Assembly: GCA_012934845.2 (NCBI GenBank)
Contig: WNNJ02002490.1
Location: 124,001 to 188,000 of the forward strand
Length of the DNA stretch: 64,000 nucleotides
Reading direction: 5' to 3'
Source: Pomphorhynchus laevis
Taxonomy: Eukaryota; Acanthocephala; Palaeacanthocephala; Echinorhynchida; Pomphorhynchidae
Below the pieces are notes generated by a model. The model saw nothing but the letters and a program-made list of their open reading frames with translations, did no database searches and had not been told where the DNA came from. Of this stretch, positions 46,869 to 60,800 are shown piece after piece (the first letter of the stretch is position 1; every line of letters begins with the position of its first letter). The position numbers were made by a program, and so were the translations under genes.

Positions 46869-49800
46869 TCATAAATCGCTGTTCTGAAGTTTAGAAAATT
46901 CCTGTTCAAGCATCATTTTAAGATCGGTAGTATCTTTATTTTGAGACATGCGTTCTTTGGCTTCTCTCCATAATCTAACGGCAAGGGCACGCTTCTTTAA
47001 ATCCTTGCTTAAGTTTAACTTGACCTAAAATTAAGCAATGAAACAGAACAAGCATTTAATGCGTGTTTAACTATTAAAGTTACAAACAAAATGAATGATG
47101 TGAAAAATTCCCTAAACGATTGCTGCTTTCAAAATATATTTCCTAAATAATCATTGCCTTTAAATCGCCATATCAGCTACAGTAAATAAGTTAAAGCATC
47201 AGTTAAAGGGATGCTTACCATACCAAGTGTAGGCAAGGCTGATGCAGAGAAATTTCGTGCTGATTCAATTATATGGGATGGAAATCCAAGTTTTTCCGCA
47301 AAGTCCAATCCTAAATAAATCCATTAAGAAATAATAAGACCTTTGAAAAATGTATGCACAAATAAAAAACAATTTTGAACAGTTTACGAGATAACAGCTG
47401 ATATGCATTTTATAAAATATTTGAATCGTTTTTGTTCAAACGGAAATCTTTTGAATTGTGATGAGACAGAATTATATATCATTGTTCGATATCATTTATC
47501 GAACAAGATTAGAATGAATCGGGTATCATTTATTGGATAAATGATATTTATTATCAATATCATTTATTGGATAACGCGCTAGAATACTAAAAGAAAAACA
47601 TGAGTTTGTGCATTTTTGCAGAAAATTAATTGACTTTTTATGTATTTTAATATGGATATAATATACACATATATGTATTTTTCATATATAAACTTTTTTA
47701 AATTTATCCCTTTTGCATAAAAGTTTATAAGAACACAGATCTATACGATTCCTAATTACTTGATTGAGAAAATAATTTATTCACGACATTAACATGCATA
47801 AATGGAAATATATATACAAATGAAATGAATTAAATACATAAGGATCATAAATAGTGACATGAAAATATCAAAATAAGATTTTTAATAGACAGATAATTAC
47901 GGATTATATACACAAATATTATGTAAACAGATATTTACAGATTATAATAAATATTAGAACAATGATAATTATTATAATAACTATTAGGTAAGCGACCTGG
48001 GTATCTTTCCGCAGTCAACAATAATGAATATCCCTAACTCATAAATAGAATATAACGACGAAACACCAGTCATTAGAATTGTTTGCTTCTATTTCATTTG
48101 GCTTCTACCAGAATGATCTGCGGAATGTGGATTCAAATTGCTTGATAGTATTTAATTCGATTAATTTGAAACAAATATTTTATTCGTGATTCTAGGATCG
48201 TTAGTTTCCATTTTATTTAGTGTCAAATATATTTTATTATTTGAAGAAATAATAAACCATTGAATGACGAATAAGGCGTGGTTCCCTCGCTTGTATCGGA
48301 ATAACATAAGGTCTTTTGGACATAAGAGAGAACCAAACTTCCTGCAGAAACATAAGAGAGAACCAAGCTTCTTGCAGCCGCAGCTGCAGGAAGATTGGTT
48401 CTATCTTATGTTTTATTTTGGTTCTCTCTATTGTTCTCTCTTATGCCTTTTGCTTAGTCATCGGTAAACCTAATTGCTCTTTCTAGACGTTGGGTATTCT
48501 GGAGCTTTCGGCACTTTAATATTATATTATATTATAATATATTATAATATTATATTATAATATTCTATATTATAGTATTATATTATCCCATTAATATTAC
48601 TATATATTAATATATATTTTATATTACTGTATTTGTTGTACTTTGATTGCCTTTTGATTGATATTGTTGTAGTTTGATTGTCGTACAGCTTAGCTTTAAC
48701 AGGTTAACAGTTTTTAACACACATTATAACTATAAAACCAAACTTTATAAAACCAAACTCAGCCGAACATGATTTTAACGCTCGCATGTATATAATTCAA
48801 TATTACCGACATATAATTCATTATTAGCGATATTACACATTCTAAGTTTGAATTTATAGATTAAAATCTTTGTAATCTTTTAAATATGTTTGAAACAATG
48901 AAAATGATTATTTATCGTAATTACAAAATTAAAAGCAAGAGTAAAAAACCAAATTATATGATAAATATACCGTAATTAGGCTTGTTGCAAAATCCAGAGC
49001 ATAATCTAAAATTTTCATTCATTTGACATTCCATCATCTGAGGATAAAGACTGCCAAGCCAACATAATTGATCAGATCTATGTGTGCTTGTAAATGTTAA
49101 CGTGTGCTTTGAGAGCATAAGCTGTTCTAATATTGCGAACGACAGTGAGAATGCGATATCTGATGGAAAGCCTCGACAAGCTTCATCCAATAATACAAGT
49201 GAGTTACTACTGCTGCAGGCAGATCGAGAAGTACAACTACATTGAATCATAAAACCGATTTCCTTCATTTCGTTAAAATTCGCATTATCTATCGCAGTTG
49301 ATGGATTAAGACATATGTTATTGTCGATTCTACTGAACAGCTGTTTTACAATAGACATATTTGCTTTATCTGCAGGTATAAAAGAACCACATTGCGCCAT
49401 AATTACGAGCTGACCAATTTGACGAAGATACGTTGATTTACCCGTCATGTTAGGACCTAGCAAAAAATGAAAAATATTAAATCACATACCCGGAATACAG
49501 TGTCAAGATTGCTATTTTCCGAATTTATTAATTTTGTTAGTAGGTAGATAAAGAAGAAACCATGTAATTAAATCATTATTATCCGATTATTTTTATTGTC
49601 TGATTATTTTTATCAGATTATTTTTGTCTGATTATTTTCATCTAATTATTCCGATTATTCTTATCTAATTATTTTTATCTTATAATTTTTATCCGATTAT
49701 TCTTATTATCTGATTTATCTTTAGTTATTTATTTTCGAGAGCTTACACTATGCAGAAATCAATTCATTAAATTTTTTATTTATTCTATTGCTAATATTTA

Positions 49801-52800
49801 TCAAAAATAAACATGATATTAAAATAATTCAAATTAACTAATAAATATAAATATTTTAAATATTTTAATATCTAGACATTAATTAATTAATTGTTATAGT
49901 AACACGATAGAAACACAAATTAATAATGCAGAATTATATATAAGCGATAACACGCAGTATTTATAATGTCGATGAATACAAAGCTAATCAGCAGTTTATC
50001 CTTAAATAAGTAGTTAAGTTTGTGCATTTTTGAGCATTCCTTGAAAGTTTCAAAACATTCGGGACATTGCAACAGTCCAGAATAACATTTTGATGTTTCG
50101 TAATAAAATATTTTTTAAATACAATATTACAATTGTTAATGTAACAAATAAATTGTGTTAATCATGATTTTATTATCAAATTACTTTATTATTTTTATTT
50201 AGGCATATATGAACTGGCTCTGAATTAATCCAAAAATATTTTTAATGTTTGCATACCTACAAAATAAAAAAAAACAATGATTAACCTAAACTTTCGAATT
50301 TGACTCACTCGGATGTAAATAACGTGTTAAAATAAACAATGAACAAGTACTAAACAAAATATAAATTTATAAATATAAATTTATAAATATATTAATATAT
50401 AAATATAAATATATTTATAATTTATAAATATATTTATTGTTAGTATAAACAAAACACAAGTACCGGTACCTCCAGCGGCGAAGGTATCCGGTACTGATGA
50501 GTCTAAACAATAACGAAACAGCACAGCGTTAGGTTGTGTTTGTTTTCTATTTTCTTTCAGCTCACCATCCCTGACGTCATAATTTGCTTAAAATGAGAGT
50601 TATTCTTTGTAAGCTTTTTTACTCTTCCACACAGTCGAGAGATGCCATGTGATTAGAATTTGATAAATAGTCAATAATAATTTTTATGCATTATTTATTG
50701 ATTTTATTTATTATATTTAAATACAATAAAACGGATGATCAGTTTTGCCAATTGCCATGCGACATATTTGTGCCTTCGCGTGGATAAATCGTCGCATGGT
50801 AAGCATCGACTAATACAACGTCGATATAAATGTCTCAAACTTTGTAGATAGTGTTCACACCGATGTAGAACAGGTATAACATGTGCAGATGATGTATATG
50901 ATTGATCAGAGATATAGGTTGAAGAAAACAGTTAGTGATTGTTCAATTTTTGATGCATCGGTGAAAACTTTAACCTTATTATTAAATATTTATACCCTTT
51001 AAAAATATTCATAGTATATTATTATTAATAGTTAGTATGGAACATACTAACTAGCTTAAGACCAAAGTATGGTTATCATATCAATCCTAGAAAATCGATT
51101 ATCCTCATAAAGCAACCACTCTACCAAAATAACTTATCATCTGAACATATCCAAGTATCGAATTCTGACGTGTCAATTCTAGGATCCCCAATCGGGTCCC
51201 TATAAATAAATATATTTATTTAAATACAATAATTATTAATAAATATAATTAATAATTATATATTAATAAATATAATTAATAATTATATATTAATAAATAA
51301 TTATATTTAACATGATAATTATATGTAATTTTATGTAAGCTTTTAAATAATAAAATGGTGCAAATATGTAATAAGTTAAATTTTCACGATGTAATGAACC
51401 TGATAAAACCGTTAAGGGTGAGTTTTGAACATGAGCATAAACATCATTAGCCATAATTGTACATTTATTAGATAAATCTAATATCGGAGATCTGGAGTTC
51501 ACAAATTCAATACAAAATGGCGAAGATGCTTCACTGCATTGAAATTGAGGTCTCGTGTATCTGCGTAATCGGGCAACCACAGCAAAGCTCAGCAGTACAT
51601 CCAGCAGTGCTATAGAGTCAATAAGGGAATGCAAACATTGAAAAAGTTCGTTGGTTTCAATCAAAGCCTCGATAATAACCCTTAAAATTAATTAAGTTTT
51701 GATTCGTAAATACATTTGATTTACCTGCTTGATATTTTAAATACGTCTGTAATTGCATTCTCACTTCGGTTGCTCATACGTATTAGTTCTCTTGTACTGA
51801 GAAGTAGATATTTTAGTTTTTGAACAACAACTGTGAATGTTTTTAAACAGAGTGTTTGGTCTTCTGCCTGAGCATTAGCTACTGCAAGCTTAACAAGAAA
51901 GCCTTTCTCTTTACAATAATGTATCTTAAAATCACGTTTGTATTCAAGTCGAAGTTTATCCACGTATTCTAAAAACGAGAAAATAAGGGTAAAACGGTGC
52001 AAAATATACCTATAATATCAATCTGACTATTTCAGAATAGCTTTTGCGAGCAACATCCAAAACACAATCGACACCAGGCTGAATAACAAAATTCCTAAAA
52101 ATTTACCAAATTCGTAAATCACCTTAACTGCGTAGCATTTTTGGGTACGCATTGGTAAAACACCAGCCTCAATGTGTGCATCTTCATGAATAATATTTGA
52201 GATAATTTGACGAATTTGCTCTACACTCGGCTCGCAAAGGGCCTATAAATAGATCACATTTTAGGAATATAAAAGTGGCCTAATTAAGATTACATTTCAT
52301 GAATATATTTAACTAACTATGATGCATTAAACAAATTAGGAATTTACATTGCAGTGATAAAATAGAAATCAAACATCATAGTTTTATTAGTGGACTTAAA
52401 TTAATTAAGAAATGCGTATATTTTATCACAGCAAAGAAATGCGATAAGGAAGAAATCGTATTTAGTCTTAATGAAAAAAAACAATAAAATTCGTTTATTT
52501 CTTGCAAAGAAACATTGGCAATTAAATAAATACATGTAAAAGCTCAATATTAAATATTTTAATTTTAAACAATCGGATATTTACAAATACAAACAAGGGT
52601 ATTGATTTGAGCATTGCGAAAAGCTTAAACAATCAAATTCTAAATTAATTAAATTAAAAAAACAAAAAAATGAATGCACGTATCAATCAGTTGATCCAAA
52701 TTTGATAAATTCAATTACCTTTAAAATATAATCCTTAAAAATCCTTGATTTAAGCCGCCCTGAATTTAATATCGAACGTAATTGAATAATCTCATTAATA

Positions 52801-54470
52801 CACTGTTTTAAGCAAATTGCATCGGAAATAGTCTTTTCGCAATCACACTGACTATCAGCTTTCTTTTTACGGGCAAAAGAAGTTAAAGCTTTATCAACAT
52901 CGGGAAAAGATAATAATTGAGTTTCTAACAGATTGATAATGCCAGCATCAGCCATAAGTTCCTCAACAGCGTCTAGACGATCCTCGATTGTTTCAAGATC
53001 TTAAATTTACTTAGAAAGGTAACAAATCAACAATAATAATACCACAACTCGGTTGGAGTAATATTCGCTTTAAAAGTCGAGCTCCTGGCTTAGTCGTTGT
53101 TTTATTTAAAACACTAAATAATGAAGAGCTAGACCCAAAAAGCATAAGACCATAGCACCCGTAAGCATCTAATATGAAACAATAATAAAACCAAAATATC
53201 AAAGTTAGCTAATACTCATTAATACGGTTTTATCAGCAGCTTCAAATTGTAACCTTATACTCTTCGGTTGATGTATAAAGTCTTGTGAGACATAGGTTAG
53301 CAATGCCGAACAGCATGACAAGCAAGTCGATCTGTACAAACCAAAAATGGTAAAATATATAAAAATACAAAAAATTAAAATATTAACATCCTTTTAAATA
53401 TCTGATAGCATGCCGAATATGTCCTTGAAATAAACAATTTTTATATTAATAAAAGTACTATTTATAGCTATTTATACTAATAATGTTAAATAATGGTGTT
53501 GTAACTAAAGGTATTTTAAACCAAATATAAAGTATTATTATTTAAATTAAAATCAAAATTGTAATTTTTAAAAATTAAAGTATTATTCTGTATTTTTAAT
53601 AATTTTAACAAATTATTTATATGCTCAGTGATTTCTGAACTCGTTTTACATAAAAAGTCTAAATTGTGTATGATTTATTACATTTCGCTGTTGCTAAATT
53701 TTTACAAATCAAAATTACATAAATTGATTTTTGATTGAAGGACCTTGACTCAAAAATAAGAACTTGTATTAGTAAATTGCTTTGTGAATTTTTTTCACAC
53801 AGCAAAATGGTCGATTAAACGATAATGACATAAATATCATCGTTATATCACTAAGCTGCTTATATTGCAAACTAGCAAAATACAAAATACAATAAAATAG
53901 CAAAATACAATAAGTGTAACTTGCAAAAAAGAAATAATAAAAAATTGTTTCATTAAAAAGGAACATGCAGTTTTTGAAAATAACCGCGGAACATGACTAA
54001 CGGTTCTATATAGAAACAACTATTTGCAAACCTGTTTGATACTTCAGACAAAACAGTTTCAGAATCGGGTATGCAAAGGCATTTTATAAGTTCAACACCT
54101 TAGATAGTAGTGATAGTAGCAAAGTCGTTGGTAATGACTTTTGAAATAGAAAGCATAAAATTACACATACCTTTGCAATCATTGAATGTGTTTCGTGGTA
54201 CTTCAATTAATTTAATCGGTAAACTTTCGTTTTGAATTGTTTTGATCATTAAATTGTATTTAAATAGATTTGAAGATTGCGCAAAGAGGAGCTGAAACAA
54301 AACAAAAAACTTTGTAAAATTGAGAAAAAAACGAATGAAAAAATTTCGAAAATTATTTAGAAATTTTATTTCATTTTTTAAAAATGAAAATTCGTAATGA
54401 TTAAACTATTAAAGTTTATAATTATAAAAGCTTACGACTACAAAAGAAGATTTTAAATATGTTACGAGAG
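46869..54470 (-). CDS. MSH4: MSH4-like meiotic MutS homologue (multi-exon)
   Basis: MSH4 pairs with MSH5 to stabilise meiotic recombination intermediates. Exons (minus strand): 54436-54470 (tentative), 54171-54291, 54032-54098, 53216-53331, 53043-53168, 52719-52999, 52123-52242, 52078 to about 52010, 51725-51968, 51400-51680, 48971-49456, 47219-47310 and 46869-47025. Landmarks: FNDCK-GVELIKCLCIPDS, FSVLNKTTTKPGARLLKRIL, DLETIEDRLDAVEEL, LPMRTQKCYAVK, the Walker A loop GPNMTGKSTYLRQIGQL, EMKEIGFMI, Walker B LVLLDEACRG, and NYG-LDFAEKLGFPSHIIESAR. Most introns are 43-73 bp, GT-AG and phase-consistent; two are 1.7 and 1.9 kb. The N-terminal region is missing, and the 15-bp satellite begins 0.4 kb upstream. 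The junction near 52010/51968 has no in-frame canonical splice. DEACRG replaces the usual DELGRG. Paralogue choice (MSH4 over MSH5) rests on GPNM and the C terminus. Confidence 0.85.
48321..48446. repeat. hairpin-forming repeat
   Basis: CATAAGAGAGAACCAAACTT plus CCTGCAG (48321-48347) is nearly repeated at 48351-48377. It is inverted at 48384-48410 (25 of 27 bases pair) and more loosely at 48420-48446. It lies in the 1.7-kb intron of the MSH4-like gene. Confidence 0.9.
49575..49725. repeat. degenerate TTATTTTTATCTGA minisatellite
   Basis: About ten imperfect 11-15-bp units of the form GATTATTTTTATCT with TCCG or TCTG joins, in the 1.9-kb intron of the MSH4-like gene. Confidence 0.8.
50447..50550 (+). 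ncRNA. hammerhead-like decayed motif
   Basis: A hairpin (TACCGGTACC paired with GGTATCCGGTA) abuts CTGATGA at 50494-50500, and GAAA follows at 50515-50518. Outer arms AAACAAAACACAA and TTGTGTTTGTTTT are near-complementary. Stem II does not pair well and no NUH cleavage triplet is in place, so at most this is a relic. Confidence 0.25.
51048..51208 (+). mobile_element. RT fragment, family related to 39054-42990
   Basis: Translation YGYHINPRKSIILIKQPLYQ, then VSNSDVSILGSPIGSL, matches the segment after the catalytic box in RTs of the YLDDG type (N-x-x-K-S and LG-x-PIG motifs). An isolated piece in the 1.9-kb intron of the MSH4-like gene. Confidence 0.55.
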
Positions 54471-54862
54471 CTATAAAAACGTGCCCAAAACAATAAAATA
54501 TAAACTTTATAACAAATAGATTGCAAAATATGACGATTATGTCATAAAAATATTTTAATGTCTTTATAATGCACAAGTTCATCTCAATCAATTTTCGAAC
54601 ATTTTTTTTATCAGAATAAAACGGCAAGATAAAAATACTTTATCAATTTTAATTTTTTTAGAATAAGATAAAGGGTCCTAACACTAATTCTTTACTATTC
54701 AATACATTATGAATAAGTACTTAAGACAATTAATAACTCATTTTATTCTATATAAGTCAATAGAAATAGAAACAAAGTACTAATTACCAGTACTAATTAC
54801 GTACGAGTAATTTATTTATTTTTTAATAAAAAAACAAAGCGAATAAAAATAAATGATAAATA
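54471..54862. other. gap between MSH4-like exons and the satellite
   Basis: AT-rich; upstream MSH4-like exons would be expected here or beyond, but none was recognised. Confidence 0.45.
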
Positions 54863-57800
54863 TACAGGAAAAACAAAAAGGATAAAAAAGGTACATAAAA
54901 AACGGACATACATTAAAGGTACATACACATAGATATCAAGGACATAAATATAACTGACATAAATATAACGGATATAAATATAACGGACATAAATATAACG
55001 GACATACATATAACGGACATAAATATAACGGACATAAATAAAACGGACATAAATGTAACGGACATACATATAACGGACATAAATATAACGGACATAAATA
55101 TAACGGACCTAAATATAACAAACATAAATATAACGGACATATATATAACGGATATAAATATAACGGACATACAGGAAAAACAAAAAGGATAAAAAAGGTA
55201 CATAAAAAACGGACATACATTAAAGGTACATACACATAGATATCAAGGACATAAATATAACTGACATAAATATAACGGATATAAATATAACGGACATAAA
55301 TATAACGGACATACATATAACGGACATAAATATAACGGACATAAATAAAACGGACATAAATGTAACGGACATACATATAACGGACATAAATATAACGGAC
55401 ATAAATATAACGGACCTAAATATAACAAACATAAATATAACGGACATATATATAACGGATATAAATATAACGGACATAAATATAACGGACATAAATATAA
55501 CGGACATAAATATAACGAACATAAATATAACGACATAAATATAACGGACATAAATATAACGGACATAAATATAACGGACATAAATATAACGGACATAAAT
55601 ATAACGAACATAAATATAACGGATATATATAACAGACATAAATATAACGGACATAAATATAACGGATATAAATATAACGGACAAATATAACGGACACAAA
55701 TATAACGGATATAAATAAGACGGATATAAATATAGCCGACAAAAATATATCGGACACAAATAAAACGGACATAAATATAACGGACATAAATATAACGGAT
55801 ATAAATAAAGCCGATAAAAATATAACGGATATAAATATAACGGATATAAATATAACGAACATACATATAACAGACATAAATATAGACGACATAAATATAA
55901 CGGACACAAATATAACGGACATAAATATAACGGGCGTAAATATAATGGACATAAATATTACGGACATAAATATAACGGACATAAATATAACGGATAAATA
56001 TAACGGACATAAATATAGCCGGCATAAATAAACCGGACAAAAATATAGCCGGCAAAAATATAACGGACATAAGTATAACGGATATAAATATAACGAACAT
56101 ACATATAACGGACAAAAATATAACGGACATAAATATAACGGATATAAATATAGCCGACATAAATATAAGGGACATAAATATAACGGATATAAATAAAACG
56201 AACATACATATAACGGACAAAAATATAACGGACATAAATATAACGGATATAAATATAGCCGACATAAATATAAGGGACATAAATATAACGGATATAAATA
56301 TAACAGACATAAATAGAACGGACATAAATATAACGGACATAAATATAACGGACATAAATATAACGGACATAAATATAACGGACATAAATATAACGGACAT
56401 AAATATAACGGACATAAATATAACGGACATAAATATAACGGACATAAAATATAACGGACATAAATATAACGGACATAAATATAACGGACATAAATATAAC
56501 GGACATAAATATAACGGACATATATATAACGGACAAAAATATAACGGACATAATATATAACGGACATAAATATAACGGACATAAATATAACGGACATAAA
56601 TATAACGGACATAAATATAACGGACATAAATATAACGGACATAAATATAACGGACAAAAATATAACAAAGAAAAATATATCGGACATAAATAAAGCGGAC
56701 AAATATATAACGGACAAAAATATAATGGACATACATATAACGGACAAAAAAATAGAACGGACATAAATATAACGGACAAAAATATAACGGACATAAATAT
56801 AACGGACATAAATATAACGGACATAAATATAACGGACATAAATATAACGGTCATAAATATAACGGACATAAATATAACGGACATAAATATAACAGACATA
56901 AACATAACGGACACAAATATAACGGACATAAATATAACGGATAGAAAAAAAAAGCCGAAATAAATATAACGGACATAAATATAACGGATATAAATATGAC
57001 GCACATACATATAACGGACATAAATATAACGGACAAATATATAACGGACATAAATAAAACGGACATAAACATAACGGATATAAATATAACGGACATACAT
57101 ATAACAGACAAAGATATAACGGACATAAATATAAAGGACATAAATATAGCGGACACAAATATAACGGACATAAATATAACAGACAAAAAAAACCCGACTT
57201 AAATATAACGGACATAAATAAAACGGACATACATATAACGGACATAAATATAACGGACAGAATAATATAACGGACATAAATATAACGGATATAAATATAA
57301 CGGACAAACATAACACGGATATAAATATAACGGACAAATATAAAACGGACTTAAATATAACGGACATAAATATAGCGGACAAATATATAATGGACATAAA
57401 TACAACGGACATAAATGTAAAGGACAAAAATATAACGGACATAAATATAACGGACATAAATAAAACGGACATAAATGTTACGGGCAAAAATATAACGGAC
57501 AAAAATATAACGGACATAAATATAGCGTCAAATATATAACGGACATAAATATAACGGACATAAATATAACGGACAAAAATATAACGGACATAATTATAAC
57601 GGACATAAATATAACGGACATAAATATAACGGACATAAATATAACGGACATAAATATAATGGACATAAATATAACGGACAAAAATATAGCGGAAAATATA
57701 TAATGCACATTAATATAACGGACATTAATGTAACGGACAAAAATATAACGAACAAAAATATAACGGACATAAATATAGCGGATAAATATATAAGGACAAA

Positions 57801-60800
57801 AATAAAACGGACATAAATATAACGGACATAAATATGACGGACATAAATATAACGGGCATTAATATAACGGACATAAATATAACGGAAATAAATATAACGG
57901 ACTTAAAAATATCGGACATAAATATAGCGGACAAATATATAATACACATAAATATAACGGACAAAAATATAACGGAAATAAATATAACGGACATAAATAT
58001 AACGGACAAATATATAACGGACATAAATATAACGGACATAAATATAATGGACATAAATATTACGGACATAAATATAACGGACATAAATATAACGGACATA
58101 AATATAGCCGGAAAATATATAACGGACATAAATATAACGGACATAAATATAACGGACATAAATATAACGGACATAAATATAACGGACATACATATAACGG
58201 ACATAAATATAACGGACATAAATATAACGGATATAAATATAACGGACATACATATAACGGACATAAATATAACGGACATAAATATAACGGACATAAATAT
58301 AACGGATATAAATATAGCCGACATAAATATAACGAAATAAATATAACGGATATAAATATAGCCGACATAAATATAAGGACATAAATATAACGGATATAAA
58401 TATAACGGACATAAATATAACGGATATAAATATAACGGACATACATATAACAAACATAAAAATAACGGACATAAATATAACGGATATAAATATAACGGAC
58501 ATAAATATAACGGACATAAATATAACGGACATAAATATAACGGACATAAATATAACGGGCATTAATATAACGGGCATTAATATAACGGACATAAATATAA
58601 CGGAAATAAATATAACGGACTTAAATATATCGGACATAAACATAGCGGACAAATATATAATGGACATAAATATAACGGACATAAATATAACGGACATAAA
58701 TATAACGGACATAAATATAACGGACATAAATATAACGAACATAAATATAACGGACATAGATATAACGGACATAAATATAACGGACATAAATATAACGGAC
58801 ATAAATATAACGGACATAAATATAACGGACATAAATATATCGGACATAAATATAACGGACATAAATATAACGGACATAAATATAACGGACATAAGCATAA
58901 CAGACATAAATATAACGGACATAAATATAACGGACATAAATATTACGGACATAGATATAACGGACATAAATATAACGGACATAAATATAACGGACATAAA
59001 TATAATGGACATAAATATAACGTACATAAATATAACTGACATAAATATAACGGACAAAAATATAACGGATATAAATATAGCCGACATAAACATAACGGAC
59101 ATAAATAAAATGGATATAAATATAGCCGACATAATTTTAATTTTTAAAAATTTAAATGTAATAAATATAACGGATATAAATAAAACGGACATAAATATAA
59201 CGGACATAAATATAACGGACAAATATATAACGGACATAAATATAACAGACATAAATATAACGGACATAAATATAACGGACATAAATATTACGGACATAGA
59301 TATAACGGACATAAATATAACGGACATAAATATAACGGACATAAATATAACGGACATAAATATAACGGACATAAATATAACGGACATAAATATAACGGAC
59401 AAATATATAACGGACATAAATATAACAGACATAAATATAACGGACATAAATATAACGGACATAAATATAACGGACATAAATATAACGGACAAATATATAA
59501 CGGACATAAATATAACAGACATAAATATAACGGACATAAATATAACGGACATAAATATTACGGACATAGATATAACGGACATAAATATAACGGACATAAA
59601 TATAACGGACATAAATATAACGGACATAAATATAACGGACATAAATATAACGGACATAAATATAACGGACATAAATATAACGGACAAAAATAAAACGGAC
59701 ATAAATGTAACGGACATACATATAACGGACATAAATATAACGGACATAAATATAACGGACATAAATATAACGGACATAAATATAACGGACATAAATATAA
59801 CGGACATAAATATAACGGACATAAATATAACGGACATAAATATAACGGACATAAATATAACGGACATAAATATAACGGACATAAATATAACGGACAAATA
59901 TATAACGGACATAAATATAACAGACATAAATATAACGGACATAAATATAACGGACATAAATATTACGGACATAGATATAACGGACATAAATATAACGGAC
60001 ATAAATATAACGGACATAAATATAATGGACATAAATATAACGGACATAAATATAACTGACATAAATATAACGGACAAAAATATAACGGATATAAATATAG
60101 CCGACATAAACATAACGGACATAAATATAATGGATATAAATATAGCCGACATAATTTTAATTTTTATAAATTTAAATGTAATAAATATAACGGATATAAA
60201 TAAAACGGACATAAATATAACGGACAAAAATAAAACGGACATAAATGTAACGGACATACATATAACGGACATAAATATAACGGACATAAATATAACGGAC
60301 ATAAATATAACGGACATAAATATAACGGATATAAATATAACGGACATTAATATAACGGACACAAATATTACGGATATAAATATAATGGACAAAAATAAAC
60401 CGGATATAAATATAGCCGACATAAATATAAAGGACATAAATATAACGGATATAAATATAACGGACATAAATATAACGGACATAAATATAACGAACATAAA
60501 TATAACGGACATAGATATAACGGACATAAATATAACGGACATAAATATAACGGACATAAATATAACGGACATAAATATAACGGACATAAATATAACGGAC
60601 GTAAATATAACGGATATAAATATAACGGACATTAATATAACGGACACAAATATAACGGACACATAAATATAACGGACATAAATAGCACGGATATAAATAT
60701 AGCCGACATAAATATAACGGGCATTAATATAACGGATATAAATATAGCCGACATAAATATAACGGACATAAATATAACGGACATAAATATAACGAACATA

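Noticed and set aside
54100-54170. Read-through of the MSH4-like exon beyond FNDCK
   Set aside because: A 72-bp GT-AG intron (54099-54170) joins FNDCK directly to GVELIKCL in phase, matching the family; the open extension is intron.
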